The notes under the pieces were generated by a model. That model made no database searches. It was not told the origin of the DNA and was given only the letters and a program-made list of their open reading frames with translations. Both the position numbers and the translations under genes were made by a program. Positions 53,013 to 61,981 of a stretch of 64,000 nucleotides of DNA are shown in pieces. This DNA comes from DAOPYU01 sp942493245. Lineage in GTDB: Bacteria; Sumerlaeota; Sumerlaeia; UBA8349. The stretch covers positions 3,472,001 to 3,536,000 of the forward strand of contig OW818685.1 in assembly GCA_942493245.1 (NCBI GenBank), read 5' to 3'. The first letter of the stretch is position 1, and each line of letters begins with the position of its first letter.

Positions 53013-54643
53013 TTTGCGCCCGCGCTCCCCGGTCGAATCTCACGCTCCCAGACGCCTCCCTGGGTCCGGATCTGCGCTATTACCTCGTTCGGCGCATGGG
53101 TCCAGGGCGTCCGCAAAACCGATTCCTGATACACATTGCTGTTGGCCACATAAATCGAGGTCGCGTCGCTCCCCGCCGAGAGCCGCTTGAGGGGAACCGC
53201 CTCGAAGAGACGGTCGCGCACCCGGATGCGTTCGGCGCCGAACTCGAGGGTTCGCTTGAAACGCCACCGGGTCCGGTTCTTCCCGGTGATCAGGAGTTTC
53301 TGGACCAGCGACCGCACCAGATTCGGAAAGAACCGGCTGATCGTCAGATTCACCAGACGGAACACGATCACTTTCAGCGGAGACGAGAGTTTTCGCTGAC
53401 GGCGCGACAACATTCCCTCGACCCGGTAAACCCGGCGGCGCGTGTCAGATTCCACCTCGTGCTGTTCGTCCATCAGGTGGCTCACGACCACCTGCCCGTC
53501 GTCCGTTTCGCCGATCAGGCCGGTGTCGCTGGCAATGCAGTGCTCGGCGGTGAAGGCCTTGAAGACGCCCCCCTTACGCAGGTTCGCCACAGCGTAGTAG
53601 GCCGGGGTCTTAACCACCGCCAACCCGGCGTCGGGCATCCAGACCGAAAAGTCCGGACGGGTGTTGATCGGCTCGGGGCGCACGGGATGGTACGCCTCGT
53701 AAGCCTGGAGCCAGTCGTACACGAGGTGGCAACACATCCGGTCGTCGTCGTTGTGGTAACGCTTGCCCCGGGCCGCGCCGCGCAGGAACTGATCGGCGAT
53801 CTGCCCGGCCTTGACGCTGTGCGGCGCCAGGACTTCAAAGCCGTGGGGGTAGAAATGGTACGTGTTGCGGCTGCCGTACTCGCCGCCGTAGGAGCCGTCC
53901 GGGTGCATAAAGTGCCAGGCGAACTCGACCGCTTTGAGGAGCGGCTTGAGGAGCGACTCGTCGCGGTTTTTCTGATACAACTTCGCCAGAAAGGCGATGG
54001 TGCAGGTGTGGTAGCCCGGATCGGCGCCCTCGTACTCCTGGAACCACCCTTCCTCTGGGTGCTGCCACGACAACGCCAGCGCGGTCCGGTCCTCGGCCAC
54101 GCGGCGGTACTTGTCGTCCCCCGTCATCTGATAGATGTTGTACGCGGCCAGCGCGGCGAACGCCTGGTGGTTCGTCAAACGCCCGGTTTCATTGTGCCGG
54201 GCGAGGTGATCGCCCCGTTTGCGGAAAAACTCGAGCAGGCGCTCATCCTGCATACCGAGAATTTGATAGGCTTCCGTACAGGCGTAGGTCGAAAACACCA
54301 GCGCGCCCATCGCCTGTTCCCAGGGGAAATAGTCGTCGCATGTGCCGTCGCGGTGCGAACCGGTCACGGCGAACCGAATCCCGGCCTCGGCCACCTCGCG
54401 CATGCGGTCCCACCCCTGATAGAGATTGCCGGGGAAAGCCTTCTTGTAGAGCAACGCGAACGGCAGAACAAACTCCTGGCTCATGCCGCACGGAAAGTCG
54501 AGCGTGCGGTAATGCCAGTACTCGCGATCGAAACACCCATAGGTGGGGCTGTAGGGATTGCGGTCCACCAGCTGCGTCAGGTGCGGGATATACGAGAGCG
54601 CCATCTGAACATACAGATCGCGCGACGGGGCGGGGCCGTCCAT
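53009..54643 (-). CDS. Alpha/alpha-toroid protein, possible glycosidase, lyase or epimerase
   Basis: The ATG at 54643 has AGAGG 5 bases upstream and follows a repeat block, so it is preferred to a start 17 codons higher. The 544-residue protein has no signal peptide. Residues 20-330 are amphipathic helices in toroid fashion with aromatic and Asp/His-rich loops (TGSHRDGTCDDYFPWEQAMGA, EEGWFQEYEGADPGYHTC, PDGSYGGEYGSRNTYHFYPHG). Residues 340-540 are beta-rich. The layout resembles heparinase/alginate lyase or D-glucuronyl C5-epimerase-like proteins, but no specific family could be named. It lies between a GT2 gene and the YbhN-like gene with coupled translation, so action on a lipid-linked or nascent glycan is plausible. 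Confidence 0.65.
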   Translation of the reverse strand: MDGPAPSRDLYVQMALSYIPHLTQLVDRNPYSPTYGCFDREYWHYRTLDFPCGMSQEFVLPFALLYKKAFPGNLYQGWDRMREVAEAGIRFAVTGSHRDGTCDDYFPWEQAMGALVFSTYACTEAYQILGMQDERLLEFFRKRGDHLARHNETGRLTNHQAFAALAAYNIYQMTGDDKYRRVAEDRTALALSWQHPEEGWFQEYEGADPGYHTCTIAFLAKLYQKNRDESLLKPLLKAVEFAWHFMHPDGSYGGEYGSRNTYHFYPHGFEVLAPHSVKAGQIADQFLRGAARGKRYHNDDDRMCCHLVYDWLQAYEAYHPVRPEPINTRPDFSVWMPDAGLAVVKTPAYYAVANLRKGGVFKAFTAEHCIASDTGLIGETDDGQVVVSHLMDEQHEVESDTRRRVYRVEGMLSRRQRKLSSPLKVIVFRLVNLTISRFFPNLVRSLVQKLLITGKNRTRWRFKRTLEFGAERIRVRDRLFEAVPLKRLSAGSDATSIYVANSNVYQESVLRTPWTHAPNEVIAQIRTQGGVWEREIRPGSAGAK

Positions 54644-54647
54644 CGAG

Positions 54648-54756
54648 ACCTCTGGGTGTTCTTTGTGAGACAACGGCGAAACCTTTCCGACCACGGGCGG
54701 GACGCCCGTGCCACCTCAGGGGTGTTCTTTCTGTAACAACGACGAGACCTTTCCGA
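54648..54756. repeat. Imperfect direct repeat flanking a palindrome
   Basis: A 43-base unit at 54648-54690 recurs as a 44-base unit at 54713-54756 with few mismatches (ACCTCTGGGTGTTC versus ACCTCAGGGGTGTTC). Between them lies the perfect palindrome CACGGGCG/GGA/CGCCCGTG at 54692-54710. Read on the minus strand, both units contain GGAAAGGT. Confidence 0.7.
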
Positions 54757-54780
54757 GGTCAAGTGGGAAAATACAATGCA

Positions 54781-55686
54781 CTATTTCAACCGCTTGCTCA
54801 CCAGATCGGCCAGACCGCCGATCGCGAGGATCTGAAGACCGGTCAGAATCAGGAGTTGGGTCGTCACGTCCATGAATTTGCCAATACCGAGACAATTCTG
54901 CAGAAGAAGCGTCACCACTCCCACCACGCCCCCCAGCCCCATCAACGACAGACTGACCGGCAGGAGCACCTTCAACGGATCGAAGTAGAAAACCGTCCGC
55001 AGGATCAGCTGAATGAAGTTCAAAGTGTCGCGAATGGGCCGGATCTTGGAACTCCCCACCCGCGCGCGGTAGTTGATCGGATGAAAGACCACCCGCCGTC
55101 CATCGGCCAGAGCCGCCAGCGTGATCGTCGTCGTCAAGGAAAAGCCGTTGGGGAAGTAGTGTTCATAGCGTTCCCAGAGTTCTCGCCGCACGGCCCGGAA
55201 TCCGGAATTCAGATCCGGAATCCGTGTGCCGGTGAGGTAATTGGCCAGGCGAGTCAAGGCCCACTTGGCCGGACGCCGCACCCAGGGGATCTGGACATCC
55301 ACGCCGGTCCGCGCGCCCACGGCCATGTCGGCTTTTTCCAGAGCGCGGTACAGGGTTCCGATCTCGACGGAGGGATACGTCCCGTCGGCGTCCGTGATCA
55401 TGATGCAGTCGTAAAGCGCTTGACGCGCGCCCGCCTTCAAAGACGCCCCATAGCCCAGATTGGCCGGATGTTGAATCAGACGGAACCGGGCCGTGTCCAC
55501 CTGTCCGGCGGTGCCGTCGGTCGAACCGTCGTCCACGACAAGGATCTCATACGGCACGCCCAGTTGGGCGAGCGAGGCGTTGACCTCGTCGAGCACTCCC
55601 GCGATGGCCGCCTGTTCATTACAGGCAGGAATCACCAGACTGATACCCTTCGGCCATCCCGGCATATCTTCAAACTCCCCTGACAA
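54781..55686 (-). CDS. Family 2 glycosyltransferase with C-terminal membrane segments (DPM1/GtrB-like)
   Basis: The 301-residue protein has a GT-A domain: ISLVIPACNEQ at residues 16-26, VVDDGSTDGT at about 49-58, and the metal site TDADGTYP near 98. DLNSGFRAVRRELW and the C-terminal pair of hydrophobic segments (about 235-260 and 270-290) are as in polyisoprenyl-phosphate glycosyltransferases (Dpm1, GtrB, ArnC). Such enzymes load a sugar onto undecaprenyl phosphate. The toroid and YbhN-like genes follow on the same strand, suggesting a small pathway that makes, trims or modifies, and moves a lipid-linked sugar. Confidence 0.92.
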   Translation of the reverse strand: MSGEFEDMPGWPKGISLVIPACNEQAAIAGVLDEVNASLAQLGVPYEILVVDDGSTDGTAGQVDTARFRLIQHPANLGYGASLKAGARQALYDCIMITDADGTYPSVEIGTLYRALEKADMAVGARTGVDVQIPWVRRPAKWALTRLANYLTGTRIPDLNSGFRAVRRELWERYEHYFPNGFSLTTTITLAALADGRRVVFHPINYRARVGSSKIRPIRDTLNFIQLILRTVFYFDPLKVLLPVSLSLMGLGGVVGVVTLLLQNCLGIGKFMDVTTQLLILTGLQILAIGGLADLVSKRLK

Positions 55687-55872
55687 ATTCCGAGCGATGC
55701 AGAATTCAGCGATCCACGGTCTTCCACTCCTCTTTTTCGCTTATTTGCCGTCCGATTTGCAAGATTCTTTCCTGAGGAAACGCGAAACGATGTGGAGGGG
55801 ATGTTCTGAAGGGACAACAGGGGATCGCCTGCCGAAACAGTCGCCCATTCGGGCGTTACCCGGTATCGGGTG

Positions 55873-55949
55873 TTTTTTGAACCACCAGGACACCCGGATT
55901 TTCGAGCCTTTGCCCCTTCGTGACCTGGTGTCCTGGTGGTAAAAAAACA
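55873..55949. repeat. Long-armed inverted repeat
   Basis: ACCACCAGGACACC at 55881-55894 pairs perfectly with GGTGTCCTGGTGGT at 55927-55940, and T- and A-runs flank the arms (TTTTTTGA and AAAAAAAC). The 32-base loop is CG-rich. Translation of either strand gives the NHQDTKxxR style known from dispersed repeats. It lies between the GT2 gene and the GH127 gene; 55687-55872 has nothing else recognised. Confidence 0.7.
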
Positions 55950-56046
55950 AATGAAAAGAGCTTGCCATTTGGATCTGTTCAAGGCACAAAATCTTCAGAC
56001 GCCGCAGGAAGGCCCAACTTATTTTCGGTCAGGAGAACTCAGCCCT

Positions 56047-58437
56047 ATGAAGAAACGAATGAATCCCGGACTCAAAATCTTACACGTGACAATTCTCGGC
56101 CTCGCCCTCCTCGGGTGGGTGGGGACCGCCTTTGGGGCCGACCAGCCCGTCCCCCTCAAGGCGCAGGCTTTCCCCCTCTCGGACGTCAAACTGCTCGATG
56201 GGCCGTTCAAGCACGCCATGGATCTGGACCACGAGTACCTGCTCAAACTGGAACCGGACCGCTTTCTCGCCTGGTTCCGCAAAGAAGCCGGACTGGAACC
56301 GAAGGCGGAAGTCTATGGGGGGTGGGAGACCCAGGGGATCGCGGGCCACAGTCTGGGCCACTACCTGACGGCCTGCGCCCTGATGTACGCCGCGACGGGG
56401 GACGAGAAACTGCGCGAGCGGGTCAATTACATCGTGGACGAGCTGGCGCTCTGTCAGGATAAAAACGGCAACGGGTATGCGATGGCGGCCCCGCGGGGGA
56501 AGGAAGTCTTCGCCGAGGTGTCGAAGGGGGACATCCGGTCGCAGGGGTTCGACCTGAACGGGTCCTGGGTGCCACTCTACACCCTGCACAAGGAACTGGC
56601 GGGGCTGAACGACGCCTACCACCTGTGCGGCAATAAGAAGGCGCTCGAGGTCGAGAAGAAACTGGCCGACTGGCTTGAAAAAACGTTCTCCGGCCTCAAC
56701 GACGACCAGATGCAGGCGGTCATGCGGTGCGAGCACGGTGGGGTCAACGAGTCGCTGGCGCAGCTCTACGCCGACACGGGCGACGCGCGGTACCTGGCCC
56801 TCTCGCGCAAGTTCCACCACAAGGCGGTCCTCGAACCGCTGGCCGACCAGAAGGACATCCTGCCCGGTATCCATGCCAACACACAGATCCCCAAACTGGT
56901 CGGGTTGGCTCTGCGGTATGAACTGACCGGCGACAAGCGCGACCGCGCGGCGGCGGAGTTTTTCTGGGACCGCGTCGTCAACCACCACTCCTACGTGACC
57001 GGCGGCCACTGCCTGAACGAGTATTTCGGTCAACCCGACAAGCTCAACGACCGTCTGGGACCCGACACGACCGAGTCGTGCAACGTCAACAACATGCTGA
57101 AACTGAGCGTCCACCTGTTCCAGTGGACCACGGGCGCCAACGTGGCCGACTTCTACGAACGCGCGCTTTACAACCACATCCTGTCGAGCCAGCACCCGGT
57201 GGACGGGCGGGTGATCTACAACCTGTCGCTCAACATGGGCGGCAAAAAGAACTACCAGAGCCAGTTCGACGGCTTCAGCTGCTGTGTCGGAACCGGGATG
57301 GAAAACCACGCCAAGTATGGCGAGGCGATCTACTTCCACGACGCCGACAGTCTCTGGGTCAACCTCTTCATCGCCTCCGAACTGAACTGGAAAGAGAAGG
57401 GGGTGAAGGTCCGCCAGGAAACCGCGTACCCGGACTCCGACAAAACCCGTCTCTGGATCTCGACGAAAGATCCCGTGGAGTTGACCCTGCGCATCCGCCA
57501 CCCCTACTGGGCCACACGGGGCATGGCCATCACAGTGAACGGCGAAAAACAGACGAGCGACACCCAGACCTCCAGCTACGTGGAACTGAAACGGACCTGG
57601 CGCGACGGCGACGTGGTGGAAGTACAGATGCCTTTCTCGCTGCGGTTTCAGGCGATGCCCGACAACCCGAACCGCGCCGCCGTGATGTACGGTCCCCTCG
57701 TGCTGGCCGGGGAGTTGGGACCGGAAAACGACCCGAACGCCGAGAAACCGAACTTTGTCCCCGTTTTCGTGACCGAGGGGAAAGCGCCGGCGGAGTGGCT
57801 CAAACCGGTCGCGGGACAACCCAATACGTTCCAGACCCAGAACGTGGGCAAACCGCGCGACGTGACGCTCGTTCCCTTCTACAAACTGCACGACAAGCGC
57901 TTCTCGGTGTACTGGGATCTCTTCACGTCCGAACAGTGGCAGAAACGCGAAGCGGAATACAAGGCCGAGCAGGAGAAAATCAAACGGCTCGAAGCGCTCA
58001 CGACCGATTTCGTCCAACCCGGCGAGATGCAACCCGAACGCGACCACAACATGCAGGGCGAACAGAGCAGTACGGGGGAATTCCAGGGGCGCAAATGGCG
58101 TCACGCCACCGATGGCGGCTGGTTCGCGTTCGACCTGGCGGTGGACGCAAAGGAACCCCTCGCCCTGCTGGTCACCTATTGGGGCAGCGACGTAAACAAC
58201 CGCAAGTTCGACATCCTGGTGGACGGGGAAAAAATCGCGGAACAGACTCTCCAGAACAACAAGCCCGAGGTGTTCTTCGACGAAAAATATTCCGTCCCCG
58301 AAAAACTGACCCAGGGAAAAACCAAGGTGACCGTGCGTTTCCAGGCGCAACCGGGTAAATGGGCCGGCGGCGTGTATGGAGTGCGGATGGTGCGACTGAA
58401 CGAAGCGCCGAAGGAAACATCCGACACGAAGAAATAG
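56047..58437 (+). CDS. Secreted GH127-type beta-L-arabinofuranosidase (DUF1680)
   Basis: The ATG at 56047 has AGGAGA about 11 bases upstream and leads into a signal peptide (HVTILGLALLGWVGTAFGA). The 796-residue protein has the DUF1680/GH127 toroid: HSLGHYLTACALMYAATGD, the ESCNVNNMLKLS block and CCVGTGMENHAKYGE, which supply the E/C/C/C zinc-cysteine active site of this family. After the catalytic domain come beta-rich modules and, from about 660, a C-terminal domain (FAFDLAVDAKEPLALLV ... VDGEKIAEQTL) in carbohydrate-binding style. GH127 enzymes remove beta-linked L-arabinofuranose from plant glycoproteins and pectins. A perfect-stem terminator follows. Confidence 0.92.
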   Translation: MKKRMNPGLKILHVTILGLALLGWVGTAFGADQPVPLKAQAFPLSDVKLLDGPFKHAMDLDHEYLLKLEPDRFLAWFRKEAGLEPKAEVYGGWETQGIAGHSLGHYLTACALMYAATGDEKLRERVNYIVDELALCQDKNGNGYAMAAPRGKEVFAEVSKGDIRSQGFDLNGSWVPLYTLHKELAGLNDAYHLCGNKKALEVEKKLADWLEKTFSGLNDDQMQAVMRCEHGGVNESLAQLYADTGDARYLALSRKFHHKAVLEPLADQKDILPGIHANTQIPKLVGLALRYELTGDKRDRAAAEFFWDRVVNHHSYVTGGHCLNEYFGQPDKLNDRLGPDTTESCNVNNMLKLSVHLFQWTTGANVADFYERALYNHILSSQHPVDGRVIYNLSLNMGGKKNYQSQFDGFSCCVGTGMENHAKYGEAIYFHDADSLWVNLFIASELNWKEKGVKVRQETAYPDSDKTRLWISTKDPVELTLRIRHPYWATRGMAITVNGEKQTSDTQTSSYVELKRTWRDGDVVEVQMPFSLRFQAMPDNPNRAAVMYGPLVLAGELGPENDPNAEKPNFVPVFVTEGKAPAEWLKPVAGQPNTFQTQNVGKPRDVTLVPFYKLHDKRFSVYWDLFTSEQWQKREAEYKAEQEKIKRLEALTTDFVQPGEMQPERDHNMQGEQSSTGEFQGRKWRHATDGGWFAFDLAVDAKEPLALLVTYWGSDVNNRKFDILVDGEKIAEQTLQNNKPEVFFDEKYSVPEKLTQGKTKVTVRFQAQPGKWAGGVYGVRMVRLNEAPKETSDTKK

Positions 58438-58470
58438 AAAACAGGGGAGTCGTTTCGGATCTGTAAAACA

Positions 58471-58515
58471 TTTGGAGCGGAATGTCAGAAGATGACATTC
58501 CGCTCCAAACGTTTT
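58471..58515 (+). terminator. Intrinsic terminator after the GH127 gene
   Basis: Seventeen-base arms (58471-58487 and 58493-58509) are perfectly complementary around a 5-base loop GAAGA, followed by CGTTTTC. The outer bases TTTGG and CCAAA mean it can work on both strands, as the prepilin gene converges on it. Confidence 0.9.
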
Positions 58516-58589
58516 CAAGACTGTATCCAGGGAAAGAATTCACTTTGAGACATTCGAAGCCCATCCGCCGGACGGGCAGTTTTTCAGCC

Positions 58590-59258
58590 TCACCCCGGGT
58601 TGGTCGGGAGAGAAGGCTCCGTACAAGGCCCCTCCCCGTAGAGGCCACACCCGGCTCCATTCGTCTTGTAGAGATCGCCCAACGACCGCGTCCCGTTTGT
58701 ACTGTCATAGGACGTCCCATAGGTGGCCAGATCCGAGGTCACCCCGTTGTGAACGCAGGTGAGCGTGAAATCCACCCCCGCGACGGTCTGGACATGGGTC
58801 TCGTCCTGCAGATTCGGTCCCATGGACGCAATGAGGTATTGACTCCTCGTCAACGTCTCCGCTTCGGTCGAGTTTGCGATGGCCCGACCGGGTCCGGTAT
58901 AAATATGATAGGGCACCGGCCCAATCCAGTCATCCAGGCGGCTGTCGGATATCCTGGAAAATGGATCACCCGGAATCGAGGTGAGATAAGGTATGGGAGT
59001 TGTCAACGACGCATACCATTTGAGGGTGGCGTGCGCATTGGCCCGGTCCATGTCCGGACAAGCGCTTGGGATGTAGGAATTGTTGTCGAGGAAGTACAGA
59101 TCCAGCGCCGTCGCATAAACATTCATCTCCGCGCAGGAACGCGAAATTTTAGCCCGGACCTGCGCTTCGAGGAAATTCGGCAACGCAATCATGGCCAGGA
59201 TCGAAATGATCGCAACCACAACCAACAGTTCGATCAGGGTGAATCCTTGCTTTCTCAT
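58590..59258 (-). CDS. Type IV pilin-like protein (class III signal peptide)
   Basis: The ATG at 59258 has AAGGA 7 bases upstream and leads into MRKQ/GFTLIELLVVVAII, the prepilin peptidase site with Phe+1 and Glu+5. The mature 217-residue protein has a hydrophobic helix to about 28 and then a variable globular part rich in Asp/Thr/Pro, including NFLEAQVRAKISRSCAEMN. Such proteins are pseudopilins or environmental type IV pilin-like proteins common in Sumerlaeota- or Hydrogenedentota-like genomes. No secretion ATPase, platform protein or peptidase is nearby, so it must use machinery encoded elsewhere. It is divergent from metE and converges on the GH127 terminator. Confidence 0.9.
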   Translation of the reverse strand: MRKQGFTLIELLVVVAIISILAMIALPNFLEAQVRAKISRSCAEMNVYATALDLYFLDNNSYIPSACPDMDRANAHATLKWYASLTTPIPYLTSIPGDPFSRISDSRLDDWIGPVPYHIYTGPGRAIANSTEAETLTRSQYLIASMGPNLQDETHVQTVAGVDFTLTCVHNGVTSDLATYGTSYDSTNGTRSLGDLYKTNGAGCGLYGEGPCTEPSLPTNPG

Positions 59259-59548
59259 GGCGTCATCCTTTCGGATCGGTGACCCTGCGGGTCGCGATCC
59301 TCGTTTATGAAACTGATGAAACCTGACAACAAACGGGAGGAAACGCAGCAAACCCGGAATCGTTCCGTCTTGAAAAAACACTTTCGTGGAAACAACCCTC
59401 TGAACGATTCTCGACTCGAGTTTTCTTCCGCACGAAATGAATCGTACTCATGTCTTCACGCACACAACGCATTAATATTACAAGTTTCGTCCGAGCAAGG
59501 CAAGGCCTTTCACTCCCCGGGCCCGGGAATGGACCGGAGAAATGCGGA

Positions 59549-59577
59549 TTGACGCGTGGGAGATTCTGTGATACGAA
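59549..59577 (+). promoter_or_regulatory. Possible sigma-70-type promoter of metE
   Basis: TTGACG at 59549-59554 is followed after 17 bases by TACGAA at 59572-59577, about 95 bases before the metE start. The match is moderate. The rest of 59259-59670 holds the divergent prepilin promoter space; no B12 or SAM riboswitch motif was seen. Confidence 0.35.
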
Positions 59578-59670
59578 ATATATTGTAGGGCAATCAAAAA
59601 GAAATCTCCTGATTCTCCCCTGTTTCAGGGTGGGTCGGTTGTTTTTCCTCATCTGAGAAAGGGACAAGTG

Positions 59671-61941
59671 ATGCAAACACATGTGCTGGGTTTCCCTCGA
59701 ATCGGCGTTCAACGCGAACTCAAGAAAGCGTTGGAGAATTACTGGAATGGCTCGATCTCCGTCCAGGATCTCAACGCAACGTGCGACCTCTTGAAACGGC
59801 GGCACTGGCAGATCCAGAAAGACGCGGGACTTTCCTTTGTCGCAACCGGCGACTTTTCGTTCTACGACCACATGCTCGATGTTTCGTTCATGCTGGGCGC
59901 CATCCCCGAGCGGTTTCTGGAAAACGTTCCGGAAGGCCCGCGCGCGCTGTACTTCCAGATGGCCCGGGGCGATGTGAAACGCAATCGCGCCGCGATGACC
60001 ATGACCAAGTGGTTCAATACGAACTACCACTACATCGTCCCGGAATTTACCCCCTCGCTGAGGCTGTCCCTTTCTTCCAGGGCGATCATTGAGGACACGC
60101 GCCAGGCGGCGGCCCTGGGCTATTCGCCCAAGCCGACGCTGGTCGGGCCGATCACCTACCTGTCCCTGGCAAAGGATCTCGATGGCGCCAACCGCTGGGA
60201 CCGGCTCGAAGAAGTCACGGCTCTCTACGCCGAAGTCTTCGCCGAACTGGGGACGCTGTGCGACTGGATTCAGGTGGAGGAGCCGATCCTGTGCGCCGAT
60301 CTGTCGGCGGAAGCGCGCCACGGTTTCGCGGCCACTTACGAAACGCTGAACCGCGCGGCGGGCCAGGCCCGTCTTTTGCTCGCCACCTACTTCGAGCGGC
60401 TCGACGACAACCTCGACCTGGCGGCAGCGTCGGGTTGCGCCGGCCTGCACCTGGATCTGGTGCGGGGCAAGGCGTCGCTGGATTCCGTACCGGATCGTCT
60501 CCCCGGAGAGATGGCGCTCTCCGCCGGTCTAGTGGACGGACGCAACATCTGGAAAACCGACCTGACGCAGGCCCTCGATACTTTGCGCGCCCTGTCCAGA
60601 CGCCTCGGGCCGGAACGGCTGATGGTTGGATCGAGTTGTTCACTCCTCCACTCGCCGGTGGATCTGGAATGCGAAACCCGGCTCGATCCCGAGGTCAAGC
60701 AATGGATGGCGTTTGCCACGCAGAAATGCCGTGAGGTCGCCCTGCTGGGTGAACTTCTGGAAGGTCAGGACCGCAACACGGAACTCCAGGCGAATGCGGA
60801 AGCGATGGAAAACCGCCGCCAATGTTCCCGAACCTGCTGCGCGGAAGTCCGGGACCGGTGTGCCGGGGTGACCGCCGACATGCTGCAACGGCGCAACGCG
60901 TACCCCGTGCGCAAGGCGGCTCAGGCGTGGCTCAACCTGCCCCTCTTCCCCACGACCACCATCGGTTCCTTCCCGCAGACCCCGGAAATCCGCAAGGCCC
61001 GCCTGCAATTCCGAAAAGGGGAAATCACGCCCGACGAATATCAGGATTTCCTGAAAGCGGAAATCCACAAGGTCGTCGAAGTGCAGGAAGAACTGGGGCT
61101 GGACGTGCTGGTCCACGGCGAGTCGGAACGCAACGACATGGTCGAATACTTCGGCCAGCAACTCAACGGTTTCTGCTTTACAGAGAATGGCTGGGTTCAG
61201 AGCTACGGCAGCCGCTGTGTCAAACCGCCGGTCATCTACGGCGATGTTTCGCGTCCCGCGCCCATGACCGTCGACTGGAGCGTGTACGCCCAGTCACTCA
61301 CCCAACGACCGATGAAGGGGATGCTGACGGGGCCGGTCACGATTCTGTGCTGGAGTTTTGTGCGCAACGATCTGGAGCGCTCGGAGGTCTGCAAGCAGAT
61401 CGCGCTGGCCATGCGCGATGAAGTGCTCGACCTCGAGAAGGCCGGCATCCGGATCATCCAGATAGACGAAGCGGCCCTGCGCGAGGGGCTTCCCATCCGG
61501 AAGCAGGACGCAAACGCCTACCTGCGCTGGGCGGTGGACGCGTTCCGCCTCACGGCGGCGGGCGCGGCCGACGGTACCCAGATCCACTCGCACATGTGCT
61601 ACAGCGAGTTCAATACCATCATCCGCTGGATCTCGGAGATGGACGCCGACGTCATCAGTATCGAATCGAGCCGCAGCAAGATGACGCTCCTCGAGTCGTT
61701 CCAGGAATTCGCCTACCCGAACGAAATCGGCCCGGGAATTTACGACATCCACAGCCCGCGCATTCCGTCAGAGGAGGAAATCCTCGACCTGTTGCGCCGG
61801 GCGCTCCGGTTCATCCCGAAAGAGTGCCTCTGGGTCAACCCCGACTGCGGCCTGAAAACCCGCGACTGGCCTGAAACCCTGGCGTCCCTGAAACACATGG
61901 TCGCGGCGGCGCGGAAATTGAGAGCAGAGCCGCCACAATAG
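59671..61941 (+). CDS. metE: Cobalamin-independent methionine synthase
   Basis: The ATG at 59671 is preferred to a GTG one codon before; AAAGGGA lies about 6 bases upstream. The 756-residue protein opens with THVLGFPRIGVQRELK, the MetE N-terminal repeat. FPTTTIGSFPQTPEIRKAR starts the catalytic C-terminal domain. The zinc ligands are in HSHMCYSEF and NPDCGLKTRDW. MetE methylates homocysteine directly from methyltetrahydrofolate-triglutamate, without B12. Length is normal. Presence of MetE does not exclude a MetH elsewhere. Confidence 0.98.
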   Translation: MQTHVLGFPRIGVQRELKKALENYWNGSISVQDLNATCDLLKRRHWQIQKDAGLSFVATGDFSFYDHMLDVSFMLGAIPERFLENVPEGPRALYFQMARGDVKRNRAAMTMTKWFNTNYHYIVPEFTPSLRLSLSSRAIIEDTRQAAALGYSPKPTLVGPITYLSLAKDLDGANRWDRLEEVTALYAEVFAELGTLCDWIQVEEPILCADLSAEARHGFAATYETLNRAAGQARLLLATYFERLDDNLDLAAASGCAGLHLDLVRGKASLDSVPDRLPGEMALSAGLVDGRNIWKTDLTQALDTLRALSRRLGPERLMVGSSCSLLHSPVDLECETRLDPEVKQWMAFATQKCREVALLGELLEGQDRNTELQANAEAMENRRQCSRTCCAEVRDRCAGVTADMLQRRNAYPVRKAAQAWLNLPLFPTTTIGSFPQTPEIRKARLQFRKGEITPDEYQDFLKAEIHKVVEVQEELGLDVLVHGESERNDMVEYFGQQLNGFCFTENGWVQSYGSRCVKPPVIYGDVSRPAPMTVDWSVYAQSLTQRPMKGMLTGPVTILCWSFVRNDLERSEVCKQIALAMRDEVLDLEKAGIRIIQIDEAALREGLPIRKQDANAYLRWAVDAFRLTAAGAADGTQIHSHMCYSEFNTIIRWISEMDADVISIESSRSKMTLLESFQEFAYPNEIGPGIYDIHSPRIPSEEEILDLLRRALRFIPKECLWVNPDCGLKTRDWPETLASLKHMVAAARKLRAEPPQ

Positions 61942-61981
61942 ACCCTGACGATCCAACACCTCCTGGACAAAGACAAAAAGT

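Noticed and set aside
56080..58518. A long minus-strand frame opposite the GH127 gene
   Set aside because: The plus strand has a signal peptide and the GH127 active-site motifs; the antisense translation is His/Val/Gly-rich without domains.
59259..59670. Cobalamin or SAM riboswitch upstream of metE
   Set aside because: No conserved box of either class was recognised in the leader; only a weak promoter is supported.
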